This document shows positions 24,259 to 35,927 of a stretch of 64,000 nucleotides of DNA, in pieces. Under the pieces are notes generated by a model, which saw only the letters and a program-made list of their open reading frames with translations, ran no database searches and had not been told where the DNA came from. Position numbers and translations under genes: made by a program. The DNA comes from Promerops cafer (lineage: Eukaryota > Chordata > Aves > Passeriformes > Nectariniidae), in NCBI GenBank assembly GCA_013398275.1, contig VZSE01009483.1, forward strand, positions 2,954,931 through 3,018,930, in the 5' to 3' direction. Numbering within the stretch: the first letter of the stretch is position 1; the number at the start of each line of letters is the position of its first letter.

Positions 24259-27200
24259 ACCTCTGAATTTTGAGCCTCAGAGTTTTTCATTTTTGACTTT
24301 TATGTTCTGGATAAAGGGCTCTCCATTCTGCATTGCACATTTCTCACTGCAAGCCAGAATCTTCCCTACTTATGAAGTGATGTTGGAAAATTCTTGAGTG
24401 GGAAAGAAACACAGAAATAATAAGGGCTGAGGTTTTTTGATGATCAGATTTAGGAAGTATCTTCACTGCACATGTGTGCCCAGACCTCAAAAAGGAATGA
24501 AATTAGCCATGAAAGAATTAAAAAGAAAAAAAAAAAAGCCCAGCATCATGGCTTGGCGGTTTTGAAACACCATCGACAATGAGTCAGTGTTGTTCTGTTG
24601 AACTTAATAAAAGACTAAAGGCAAGCTGTAACTCGGGAGGACAAGAAAGAATTTTACATAACTAGAAAGTTCAGTCCTTAAAAAATCCTTAAAATATTTC
24701 AATAAACTTCTGATCATCTAGGTGGCTGAGTAGAGGAATTTACATAGGACCCATATGGGCTGGCTGCTCAGAACTTCAGCCTTGAGAGATTGAGGGGAAA
24801 TCTTCAATCACCAAAGGAAGATGCATTCTGAATTGAGCGCAAACTTCAACTCAGTAGATGACAAGAAGTTCATGTGCCATCTTTGTGGTGCCAAGACATG
24901 AGTGATTGCTCTCATGCTTCAAGATGCATTTCAGTCTTCACAACAATGCTCAGGTGATATCTCCTAAGTTGTTTACAGAATTTGAAAAATGTTCCCATGT
25001 TGAAGAAAGCAGATGCTGAAGTCAAGAGAAGGCAAATACATCTTGCCCCAGAGGAGAGAACACTGAGCAGTCCAGAAGGAATGTCTGGGCAGTATCACAT
25101 ACAGAGAACCTACACCATACTGTTCTTTGTCTTACTAAAACTCATTACTTTATTTGTAAAATAATATCTGCAACATGCAGACAGAAAGCATGAATTATCA
25201 TTAAAAATTCTAAGTCTGAAACCTCAGATCCTAGCAATCTCATACTACCAGTAGTAAAACATTCCTAGAATTTTTCTAAAATTTTAGATGTCAGTTTTCT
25301 AACTCAAATGTATTAAAGACAAACAAAATCTAACATAATTTTGACAGGTGCAAAGAAACTGATCACAGAAATAACACAAGTAGAGAGGTAAAAGACACAG
25401 GGGTTTGAGGACAGCTCTTTTACTAAATCCAAACCAATAGTTTCAGATTACTTGCACCCAAATATTTAAGACCAAGCACAGGATCCTGATAAACCATTAC
25501 TTTTCATTCACAGTACAAGATCCAGAGGAAAAAAAAAATATTTAAAAACAGTAATTAATCACTTGAATTACCTAACATTGATGGTGGGTGATTCTCTGTC
25601 TCAAGATACTGTAAAATTGATTTCCTACTATTTTAAAATCAAGTTTTTATCTTTTCTTTTTCTAAAAGATACTACACTTTTAAGCAAACAGAGCAGGAGG
25701 TCAAACAGCAAAATAGTTTGGCTTATTAATGTAAGAAGTCAAACGATATCATGTCAGAAAGGTCTCTTTAAATCTAGAAACCTGGGAACAGGGCTACAGA
25801 AGAAATGCAGTCTTTTTGAAGCTATTATTTTCTTATTATGAAAAACTTACGATAAAACATAGCCCAATATTTTTAAACCTGAATTTATGTCTAAATGCTA
25901 GTTCCACTGATATAAATGGGGGGTAAAAATCCTGCTTAACCTCAGGAGGGCAACATTTCTTATTTTGTTGTGGATTATATTCAGTTTTTGAAAGCATGAC
26001 TCTGAATATTGCATGCACACTATAAGTCAATTGGTACTGTCACTAGGTAGCAGGGAGACAGTCTGAGTGATATAGCAGTTTCTCAAAACTTAATGTATCA
26101 GTGTGTTCAGCATGGGATATTGTTTTTCTCTCCCTTTCTATGTGCTTGTTGGTGCAATATTTGTCTCAACACTTGCAGTGAAGAACTATCCAAAAGTTAC
26201 ATAAAGCCAGCAAAAGTAATTTACGAGTTGGGACCAGAAGCAGGTATATGCTGAAAGGGAGAAGGGCACAGCATCCTGTAGCAGGGCAGGCACAAGAGGG
26301 GAAATCAGAAGACTGGATAAATCAATGCTGCCTGGAGCTGTTCTCAAGAATGGGCCAGACAAGTGACCTTGCACAGCTGGTTGCTGGAGGAGGACAAACA
26401 GCAGCACCACTTGCAGGTCTGTGGCCCAGATCTAATGTTCAGTGTTTTAACATGAGGTTCCACAAATCAATGCTACGTTTGTAGTGATACCAGGCAGCAG
26501 TGCTTGGGCTTGTGTTCGATAGGTCTGACCACTTAAAGTGATCAGTTTCACAGGGGATTTTCTATGTGTGTTGTTGAATCACTGCCCGTAGCTTAGGTAG
26601 TAAATCTGGCCATAGATCCCTGTGCTGCACTTTTTCTTAATGTCATGGTGCCTGGGGCAATTTTCGTAGTAACACATGACTCTGCCTGTGTTTTCTAATT
26701 CCAGACATATAGTGGCTTTGGTCTAATTTTCCTTACATTCTTTTGGTCTTCCATCATGGTTACAGTTGTTAACTTAAGACATATTTTAGCAATTTTGAGA
26801 TGTTTCCCCATCCTACTCTATGTACCTCTGCTCATTCTTTTATCTTATTCACAGATTATAAACTCGGGGATGAGGTCATTGCCCTCACTTGACTGCCCTC
26901 CTATATAACAGAAATCACAGTGCCTGGAATTAATCCTTGGAGGTATATTTTTTTAGTTGTTGTTTCCCAAGAAAATGCAAAATCACTTAAAATTTTATCT
27001 GTGGCTTGTAATATAGAACATATGAACATGCTTTCCTCTGTTGCCTTTACAGAATTTCTAGAAGTGATCAATAGACCCCGAGTTCCTAAGCACTGCTTGA
27101 AACCACTTGATTGGTTTTAGAAAAACATAAAATCTTGCCTTTCAGATTTTCAGTGGTGAAGAACTTTGATACTTCCATAGCTTTCCACAGAGGAAAATGT

Positions 27201-30200
27201 GCCTTTTACTTCTAACCTTAATTTGTCTATCTCCAGCTTTCACCTTGGTACGTCATTGTCCACTAGGCAGAATAGCCTTCTAGAATCAATATCCTACCTC
27301 CGGGAGGTAGCTGTGACCCCTCTGATTTTCTCCTTGACAAGCTAAACAGCTTGTGATTTTTCAAGCTTTTCCCTGAGTGGCATGTTTCTCAACCTCCAGC
27401 TAACCCTGTGGTTTTCCTCTCAGTGTTTCTCCCTTTATTATGATCCTTTCTAGACTTTATTCATAGGAACTTGAGGCACCAGTCTAATAATAACAGAAGA
27501 AGGCATAATGTCCCTACTCTAATTGATATTCCCTGCTTTAAATAAATATTAAAGGATCCCAGAGAAAACTCAGAGAGATCTTGGGTTTTGCAACTTAACC
27601 AACATAGTTCAAATGTCCTGGATAAACAGTGCATTTGAGCTCCAAAGACAAACTGTATGACTCTGGAGCATCTCCCAGTCAACAAATCATAACAGAGATG
27701 GCTACAGCCCATTGACTTCCTTGATAATCCACCCCCATCATTTTTTTCTGCATCAGTGTTTTCTATCCTCTAATTATGAATGTATTTGTTCCCTGTACTC
27801 TCTCCATAGTCAGTGGAGAGAAACTGCACCTTCCAAACAACCCCAGCATGACTGCCTAAAACCTCTGGGCTAGAGGGTCCTCTGATGGGAATCCAATTCT
27901 CTCCATGAACAATGAGAACCCATGTGACTGGCTCACACCAGGCACTTCCAGAGGACTAAAATGAGGTGAGGTGGATGCCACAGGCACTGGGCAGTGCTGC
28001 CAGTGGCTATTTTGAAGCATAAGCTGGGCCAGGGCTCAGCTTTACACTTATATCCAGTATCTACACATCTGTCTCAATAAATCACCAATGCTATAAATCA
28101 TCCTATTATTACTCCCCCAAAGTTTTTGTCATCTTCAAAAATCATCATTAATAGCTGCATTTTTCACAGGTCATTGTTGGAAGTGTAAACCAATGCAGGA
28201 GTAAGAAATTAGCCTAAGTGGCATTTCTCAAAGAGAATCTATTTAATAATGTTTCCCTTTTTCATAAACATTTTTAAGCCTGTCATTTAAGAAGTTTTGA
28301 AAACATTTAGTAGGCATGGCTTTCATTTCATATGATTCAAATCATGCAGTACCAATTGGTACGTTATGAAAGCCATAGCTGGACGCTATTCTGCTTGTCA
28401 ACCAGATTTCCAAGTTAGCATGATAAGATTTTCCAGGTTGATTGAAAATAATTATACTATTTTCTTTTTAATTTCTATTAATTGAGTTTCATATCAACTG
28501 TGAAGACTTTTTTATTAGGATCCCGGTTGAGCTGACAAATCTAAAATTACCTAGGTTGTCACACTTATACATCAGTGTGTCCTTTTGTGCAGCAACCATG
28601 ACTTGCTACAGGTCTTCCTGTAGAAGCCACCTGATGCTTTAAATTATCCCAAGCACTTAGAATGCAGATTAGCCAATGTGCTAGAATGTTTGCCAGAAAG
28701 TAAAGACTCAGTGATATGCTTATAAAACTGTCTGAGTATAACCCAAACTTCTCTCTCTTTGATGGGGTTTCTATGACACCTTATTATAAAGATACTTTTC
28801 TGGCTTTTAGTGGGTCTAGTGGTTTTTAAAGTGAACTAAGAAGCTGTAGCAAGAGTTACTGGAATGCAGGCCTATCCTCTAACACTCTACCAATGCATGT
28901 TACTTTTGCTTCTCTGCCCCAAAATCTTTCTGTACACCTTTACATCAAATTGGAAAATCTGGGGTTTTTTTGATACTCGGGCTACAATAAATATCTGATA
29001 ATTCATACAGCTAGGCCTCTGTTTTGGACCCCACAATGTTATTCTGTTTTCTGACCTGAAAAAGAGACTTGTCTGTTCTGCTACAGAAATATTTTCTGTT
29101 TAAGAACCAAGAATGGCACCATCCCACGCTTTGTAGAGGCATTAACAGAAACGTACCCTGAGTATATGATAGCAGTTATACAGGGCTCCTCTTAGAATGT
29201 ATCAAAGCCACTGGTGGTGGAATCCACTTGCCTGTCTCCATCATTGTCTAGTTTATGAGCTCTCATGCTGTTTTGTTTGACAATTCTCTAAGCAACCAGG
29301 TATCTCTCCTACATAAATAGGAATTTCATCTTATGTACCAAAACAGTATGTACTCTTAGGGAAAAAAAAAAATAAAGAAAAAAAAAGTGCTGAGGAAACT
29401 TCACTTCTGTGCCCTGGTCAGCTTGAGGAAGTTTAAACTTACAGTCTCTATCAAGCCAGGGAGCATATCAGCCAAACAGCTGTGGAGTGTTTAAGGCAAA
29501 AGCCTCTTTTACTCTTCTGTTAAAGCTGGACCTTTGCAGCCAGGGAGGCATGGGGCCAGAGACACTCTGTCTCTAGACCCAGGTCTTGGGAAGACGTATG
29601 AATTTTATATAAGCAAATTTATATGGATGAATTTGGACACAGAAAGAGAAACAGCCTGAGAAACAGTGCCATTTCTTGACTGAATTGTGCCACGGCTCAG
29701 ATACTGTCAAAACACCTTTCGGCTGACTTTTGGTGGAAGGTAATCTGTCCTTCTTTCTCTTTCTCTTCCACCTTAAAATGGCCACTTCCCCAAAGTGAAC
29801 CAATTACAGGTTCCAGCATCCTGAATCTAAAAGAGAAGGGAGGGCCTGAAGGCACTAAGAAAGGCAAGACTTCACCACGAGATGTGGTAAAGTTCAGAAG
29901 AGAGCTGGGGAGCTGGGATTCTATTGGTGTTTTCTGGCAGTTCCTTGTAAGGTAACTAGAGAGAGGCAGACACATTGACTGGATGAACAGAGAACATCTC
30001 CCAAGCTCCCCCAAACTCGTTCATTCTGTGTCCTCTATTTGACTTTCTGTTTCTCTTAGGATGATTGGCCACCTTCCCTCTGTTCACCCAGTTCTCCCCC
30101 TGAAACGGGCACCTAAAATATAGGCACATCTGCTCACTAATGAAGCACTGTTGGAGCCTTTCCATTATCTACCACATGGGAGCAGGATTAGGTTCGCTGT

Positions 30201-30889
30201 CACTTTTGGGGAACATGAAAGGGATAAAGAAGCATGAATTATGCATAACAGAATTGCACCCTACTGGTTTCCTAAGACATACAAGATGTTTCAGTCCCAT
30301 TGTCATCCTAGCATGCTCTTGGAGAAAATGCTTCACACAGCCAGAGGCAAGACTCACAGTGTAGCAGGACTCATTCAACGCTCCTGATACAGCACCATAT
30401 TGACATTCTTCTGCTAGTGATGTATGTTTCGTGTTGTTAAAGATCTGGCAGTATGTAACAGTTTGTTAGACTGGCTAAGACTGCATAAAATGTTGTAAGA
30501 AATAAACTAAGTACGGAAAATTTTATTAGAAAACTGTTAAAACCTGAGTGATTTGGGTTTTTTTTCTGCATCTTCCTTTTGATTATTTTCATTGTGACTA
30601 ATGGAAAGAAAAAGAGTATTAAACTAGCAATCTGATTACAATCCTCACATAGCTTTGGTTTAGACCTAAACTCTTCCAGGCAGTAATACAATCTTTAAAT
30701 ACCAGACCAAATTTAATGAGGGTCTAAATTAGTAAGAACTAACTTTTTATTAAAGGCTTTGGACACTGCTTGGCATGACAGAAGCAGCCCATATATTTCT
30801 CCCAGGGACAACTGCGGGTTATTCACCAGTTGTCCCACTAAGTCCTCTCACCGGCCCTGGCACAGCTCGGAGATTTGAGTCATTCAGCC
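24259..30889. other. Upstream intergenic stretch adjoining the PDGFD CpG island, no gene seen
   Basis: 6.6 kb without a recognisable gene or CR1 copy. A-rich tracts lie near 24525 and 29360-29386. A 17-bp palindrome lies at 27294-27310 (CTACCTCC mirrored around G). An inverted repeat with MYB-type cores lies at 30805-30836. An AP-1-like TGAGTCAT is visible near 30876. Confidence 0.5.
30805..30836. promoter_or_regulatory. Inverted repeat with two MYB/E-box-type cores at the CpG island edge
   Basis: GGGACAACTG (30805-30814) and CAGTTGTCCC (30827-30836) are perfect 10-bp arms around a 12-base spacer. Each arm holds CAACTG/CAGTTG, a core shared by MYB sites and some E-boxes. It lies about 760 bp upstream of the PDGFD ATG. 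One such repeat is expected by chance in a window this size, so the call rests on location. Confidence 0.35.
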
Positions 30890-31339
30890 CAGCGATAACT
30901 TTTACGTGGCCATCGCAGGCCCAGGGTGACGGGGCCCCCGCCTGCGTGGCCCCTGTGCTGGCGGAGAGCCCTTGGCACACGGCTCCCGCCCTGCCCAGTC
31001 GCCGGGAGCCCGGCGCTCACCCTGCACCGGGGACAGCCTCGCACCATCCCTCCTGCCACTTTTCGCCCGGAGTGAAGACGGCGCGGCCCGCTCAGGGAGG
31101 GCCCGGGCACGGCTCCCGCCCCCTTCCCCCGGGCCCCTTTTCCTCCCCCGGCCCCCGGCGCGGAGAGCGGGGCGCTCCCGGCGCTGCAGACCCCGGCGGC
31201 GGCTCCCGCGGCGCGGCGCNCCCCGCCTGCTACACGGGCACGGCCGTGCCGGACGAGGGGAGTGGGCGGCGGTCCCGGCCCGGGCGCTCCGCACCTCTGC
31301 CGAGTTTGGCCGGCTCAGAAGGGCAGCCGAGAGTTCAGC

Positions 31340-31372
31340 ATGCAGGAAGTTTTGAGGCAGCTCGGAGAGTAG
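31340..31372 (+). other. Upstream ORF in the PDGFD 5' leader (10 codons plus stop)
   Basis: An ATG at 31340 opens a frame of 10 codons (MQEVLRQLGE) closed by TAG at 31370-31372, which is 226 bases before the PDGFD ATG. I found no other ATG between it and the main start. If transcription begins upstream of 31340 this short uORF would precede a main start of weak context and could dampen translation. Both the transcript start and any regulatory effect are inferred. Confidence 0.45.
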
Positions 31373-31598
31373 CGCGGCGGCGGTGGCCGCTGCTTCGTGT
31401 GCTCTGGGGTTTTGCACTTTTTGCGGGGATTGTGCCTTTTTTCCTCCCCTGCCTACAATTCCCCCAAACACACGAAGAACTCGCAACAATCAAAAAGTCC
31501 GGTAAGGGGGAAGAGAACACGAGCGAGGGAAGCACCCTCGGCCGGAGAGGAGAGCCCGTTTCTTCGCAGAGACACGGTCCCGCTCGCAGCCGGTCCCA

Positions 31599-31728
31599 AT
31601 GCAACTGCTCATCCTCCTCCTGCTCTACGCCGTCGTCTGTGCGAACTTCTGCAGCCGTCAGGGCACCACCGCCCCTGCCCAGAGCGGATCTATAAAAGCC
31701 CTGCGGGCTTCCAACATCAGGCGAGATG
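31599..31728 (+). CDS. PDGFD: PDGFD first coding exon (platelet-derived growth factor D, N-terminal 43 codons, partial)
   Basis: PDGF-D is a secreted growth factor. It is activated by proteolytic removal of its N-terminal CUB domain and then signals through PDGF receptor beta. This exon encodes 43 codons plus one base. Residues 2-15 are strongly hydrophobic (LLILLLL), as in a signal peptide, and cleavage is likely near residues 18-20. The stretches CANFCS (residues 14-19) and SIKALR-x-x-N-x-RRD (residues 31-43) match the start of vertebrate PDGF-D as I know it, with two extra residues near the N-terminus. The frame leaves a single G before a GT splice donor, so an exon 2 starting AG would restore a Glu after RRD, as in the human protein (inference). 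The ATG is the first in frame and sits in weak context (C at -3, C at +4). The CUB and PDGF/VEGF domains lie in later exons outside the window. PDGFC is the closest alternative but its N-terminus differs clearly. Confidence 0.92.
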
Positions 31729-31734
31729 GTAAGT
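31729..31734 (+). other. PDGFD: Splice donor of PDGFD intron 1
   Basis: The exon-intron junction reads GATG then GTAAGT, an almost ideal U1 match. It falls directly after the conserved RRD codons and ends the protein similarity. The intron is phase 1 (one base of the split codon lies in exon 1). Confidence 0.88.
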
Positions 31735-31850
31735 GTCCTGCTGCTTTATTTATTCCCAAGGGCTGCTTTCGCGGGGGAAGCCCTTAAGCGCGCCTCGGGG
31801 CTGCCGCTCCCTTGTCCCGGGACAGAGGGCCGCGTCCCCAGAGTACGACT

Positions 31851-31884
31851 GGGGTCGGTTCGGGCGGGGTCCTGTCCCGGGGGG
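31851..31884 (+). other. Potential G-quadruplex just inside PDGFD intron 1
   Basis: Four G-runs (31851-31854, 31862-31864, 31866-31869, 31879-31884) are separated by loops of 7, 1 and 9 bases on the coding strand, about 120 bases downstream of the exon 1 donor. Such G-rich motifs are common in first introns of CpG-island genes. Folding is not shown. Confidence 0.4.
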
Positions 31885-32720
31885 CCAGCCAGGTCGTGCG
31901 GTCGGTCTCCGGGGTCCGGTCCCGGCGGCCGGTCCTGGGAGCGTGTGGCCAGGTGGCAGCAGGGAGGTATGGGCTGAGGGGGCGACTCTGCCCGGCGGCT
32001 GCACGTCCGGGCGGTCCCAAACTTCTCGGGGCAACTTCGAGGAGGTCTCCTGCGAGCCGGCGGTACCCCCAGGGTTCCCTTTGGGCTGCGGGGGGCACCT
32101 CGCCCCTGACAACGCGGAGTGCCCGGTCCCGGCTGCCCAGGCGGACCCCGCCGGGCGTCCCTCGGCACCCCTGGGCCCGTGTCCCCCGTGTGCCGGTGAT
32201 GTGCCGGCGGCGGGGCAGAGCGGGGCGAGCGGCGGCTTCGTGGCGTCTCCGGCCGCTGCGGGGGCTCTCAGGGGCGGTGTGTCGGGGGCGCCGCCGTCGC
32301 CCCAGGGCTCCTTGGCGGGAGCGCGATCGTCTCCCGACCCTGCCACAGCCTCGCCGCCTTCGACTCCTGTAAGGGCTGCCGGCGTGCTGCTCGCCGGGTT
32401 AGGGGACTTCTCGAGCGGAGGGTCTGAGCCCCGGGCTTGGTGTTCCCCTGGATCTGCTGGGCACTGCCCCACCAGGAGTGGCCTCGTCCCTTGCGATGGC
32501 CGGGGATGGTGCGCGCCCATCAGGGCGGCAGCGGGCTCTCGGACACCGCCCGCCCCGTAGGAAGGGTGTTTTCAGCCTGAGCTCGGGTGCGGTTCCCTCC
32601 GGGACCTGCCGGCAGAGGATGTCCTGGACAGCCGAGGTGCTGCCCAGGGTCTGCAGCGCAGCAGTGTGGGACGCAGGTGCCTCGAGTGAACGCGGTCGTG
32701 TGCCGTGGCCCCACGGGGAA

Positions 32721-35700
32721 TGAACGGGGAAACTGCATAAAAATAGCACTGCTGAAATTCACCTCTAGAATCCACGACTTTCAGTTTGGGAAGAGTGATG
32801 GGCCTCCGGCCAGGGAGCTGCCTGGAATGTTCCAGGCTCACGTGGGAGAACTTGCTCTTGCACGTTGCCTTGTACCTTCTTACATGGCGAAATGCAGGAT
32901 GTTCTCCTTGCAAATGAACAGAGTTAACATCAGTCTTCAAGTTAACATCTTCCAGTTGACAGCAGTTGTATATTTTATAAACCCTTTTCAAAAACCCAGT
33001 CACTTGAGCCATTTCCAAGACTGTATTTGCCAGTGTTTATTTCCCAGCATGTATACAATGCGTGTAATGGGTATACAGTTGATTTAGGGAGATGTTTTTG
33101 TTTAAAGTTTGGAGCCATATTGAACTTACTAATATTTTTTATGCCTTTCCTGGTCACTGAAAGAAGACCTAATGGAGGACTTTTCTTAGAATGGAAATGT
33201 TGAGTCAGGAAGCAGGACAGAATTGCAGTTCTTTCTGATAGAGAAGTCAAATTTAATCTCATTAAAGAAAAAAAGTATGTGTTTATAATAAAAGCACACA
33301 TGTTATTTCTGTTTCATTCTTTAAAATTATTCTGTGTTTTATCAAGCTTTGTGACTTGTTAGCCTGCCATTTTCATAGAACTGAGACCATCTCTGAACTA
33401 AGCTAAGCAAACTTCCATTCAGCTCAAACTTCAAACAAACTTTTTCATTGAAAACGTACATACTTAGAACATGAAAATGTGTATTACTCTGATCTTCTCT
33501 GTATAGTCAATATTAACCCCTAATATGAATAAAGTTTTCACATTAATGGCAGTATGGTGGTTGTTTTACTCCTCAGAAGACTTCCTGTGGTGAAATTACT
33601 TCTTGGAGTGATGAGGACAACAAGCCTCTGAAATGATTAGTTAATTGCTGTCTTCCTAGTTGTGATAATTTAACAACTTGATTAAGCTTTGTACCTTTAA
33701 AACTATCTGAGGCAGCTTGTAGTGGTTGATCCTTGTGGGTACCAGGTGGACTAATACTGAGGCTGTTGGAAGGTGGCAGATCTGTATGTAATTATGTAAT
33801 TACATCCTGTCTTTCATCTTTGCTGGGACACGTGCTAGTGAGCCTTGCAGCCTTCAGTGAATGTGCCCATGCTGAAGTCAGACACTTCTCCAGTTCCTGA
33901 GTGGATGTTATGGATGTGCTGAACAGGTTACAGACTTTGATGAAGACCACATGCAGACCCCTAGCATGCTGCAGCCTTGCAGTCTCCCTGTGCCTGGGAA
34001 TCCTGTTGCTTTTTCTCTGCAAAAGACCATGTATTCTGGTGTGGCCAGTGGAGCTGGTGTGGGGTTGCAACATTTAAAGCAGATCAGCTGCTGATGCCCC
34101 TGATTTTACTCCAGTGAAACTGTTGCTTGAGTTCCTTGACTGAGGGTCTATATTCATGCAGCCAGAGGTTTTGAGTGGTATTCCAGATGCTGCATGCATA
34201 TGATGGGCTCACAAGCAAATGCTTAGACCACAGTTGGCTGTAGGCCACTAATAGTATTTCTGTCTTTTATAATTTGCAGTGGTGTTTTTGTGTTGTTTTG
34301 GTCTGAAGCAATGATATGGAACAGCATGAAAGACATGTGAGTTGCATTGCTGAGTCAGACAGTATTTTTTGCTTTGTAAATATTTGCAGATATGGCAATA
34401 CAGAATGGGATCTGAGAGCACGCAATACATTGGGGTAAATGTGTTACAACAGTCTCTCTCAAAACACACAGCAAAGATAAAAAGTAGTTTAATATTATGG
34501 TCTGGGTTAATGATCATGATTATTAGGTTGTGAAATTAAAAGAGATACTGAAGAGGAAACAAGGCCCATTCAGCTTCAAAAAAATACCTTGGGAAGTCCA
34601 AGACCACCTGAACATTTTATTAAAAAAAAAAAAAAATCCTTTGAGTTCATTTTTCTGTTGCTTCCAAGCAGGATAAACTAGTGGTACTGCATACACAGAG
34701 TTTAATATGGAGGCTTGGTCTTGCTTCCGGCCAAAACAAACCTTTGCAGTGTGCATGATTCAATATTGCCTTTCTTCTTTCAGACTAAAAGAAGTTGGCC
34801 TATTTGTAATTACTCTTACTTAAGACTGAAGTTGATCTGATAAGAAATCTATGGATGAGGCCAGCACATATAAAAATTGCTATTTAATGACTACCAAACC
34901 TAACCAAACTGTACTTTCTGCTGAAGATATTAAGAATATAAATAACTTGCTTACAAGACATACTCTTGTCCTAGTTGAAGGACGGTCATTGATGAGTCAG
35001 CAGTCCAGTGTACCACTAATCAATTTTTTAAAGTGTCTTGGAGGTGCCAGTGACATTTATAGCACAAGTGCTGGTATTCACTCAGAGTGCTTATTAATGC
35101 TATTAAGTTAAGTACTTTGAAGTTCATCAGAATAACACAGAGGTCTTCCTGATGCTTCCATTGTTCTATTTTGACTCAGTTTCCCAGTTTGCAGTATGCA
35201 GGTAATACTGCCTAATTGCAAGAAGTCTGATGTTTTGTTTCTCATATTTTGGTTGTTTATGTGTACTTGGAGATGAAAAGTAGAAGATAAAAAGTGCTAA
35301 ATAATATTATTTACTATATAACATCTAACTGAAAAATCACATGCTTTTTCTTATCAGTTATTGAACAAACATCTGCTTAGTCTAGGAAAGTATGCCTAGT
35401 CTGTATCTTCAGACTAAGCATCACCATACATATTTTAAACTTCAAACTCCAGAGTTTAAAGAAAAGACAGAACAGAACAGACAGCATAGTGTCAGGTCAT
35501 TGCAGTATGTAAACAACTGAAAGCCATGGAATCAGTATCTTCTGATGTGGATTTGAAACCATAACATCAGATGATTTGAGATAAGATTCTGCACTCTTGT
35601 GGTTTTCATTATGAATCCAAAAAAAAAAAAAGGAATTCTAAAACTTTGCTTTGCTTGTGCACCACCAAAATACAAAGAAAAAAACTGTACTTTATAATTC

Positions 35701-35927
35701 TGGGGAGCTGTCAACAGCTTTTGGCTCTTTAAGGCCCAGTCCAAATGGATGTGTGCCGTTAACTCTACCCTCTTCTTTCCTGTATTGGCTGATGCCTAAT
35801 CACAGGGAAAAGTATATAGTGATTTGGGCGGTATTCTCTCACCAAGTAAATAAATGTTAAGGGTCTGTTCTTGGGAGAAAATTGTGTTGTTTTCTGTTTT
35901 TTGGTTGCTTGATTGGTTAGTTTTTTA
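32721..35927. other. PDGFD intron 1 segment, no transposon recognised
   Basis: AT-rich. It contains a TAATTA/TTATGTAA palindrome (33786-33805), A-runs at about 34620-34635 and 35617-35630, and an NF-E2/ARE-like TGAGTCAGCA at 34993-35002. No exon seen. Confidence 0.5.
33786..33805. promoter_or_regulatory. Palindrome with TAATTA and PAR-bZIP/C-EBP-like core
   Basis: ATGTAATTA and TAATTACAT flank TG. The centre ATTATGTAAT matches the NFIL3/PAR-bZIP consensus, and each arm holds a homeodomain core. It is 2.1 kb downstream of the PDGFD ATG, in intron 1. AT-rich, so chance is possible. Confidence 0.3.

Larger units (their letters stand above)
30890..32720 (+). promoter_or_regulatory. PDGFD: CpG island with the PDGFD promoter, 5' leader and first exon
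   Basis: From about 30890 the sequence changes abruptly from AT-rich to GC-rich with frequent CG dinucleotides, and it returns to AT-rich after about 32720. The PDGFD start codon lies inside. GGGCGG-type Sp1 boxes are visible, for example around 31262. No TATA box lies at a sensible distance; the TATAAAAG at 31691 is inside the coding exon. A TATA-less, dispersed-start CpG promoter is the likely type (inference). The start site cannot be fixed from sequence, but it is probably between about 31200 and 31340. One N at 31220 marks an unresolved base in the most GC-rich part. A possible cryptic donor (GTAAGG) occurs at 31502 in the leader. Confidence 0.85.

Noticed and set aside
27294..27310. 17-bp palindrome CTACCTCC-G-GGAGGTAG
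   Set aside because: Palindromes with 8-bp arms are expected a few times per window by chance. No known motif.
30775..31695. 306-codon open frame (+) spanning the promoter
   Set aside because: It is Pro/Ala/Gly/Arg-rich, as expected from GC-rich DNA with few stops. It overlaps the PDGFD start in another frame and has no domain.
31691..31698. TATAAAAG as a core promoter
   Set aside because: It lies inside the PDGFD coding exon (codons for Ser-Ile-Lys-Ala), downstream of the start codon.
31733..32560. 275-codon (+) and 256-codon (-) open frames in the intron side of the CpG island
   Set aside because: Open on several frames and both strands at once because of GC content. Low-complexity composition, and lies inside the intron right after the donor.
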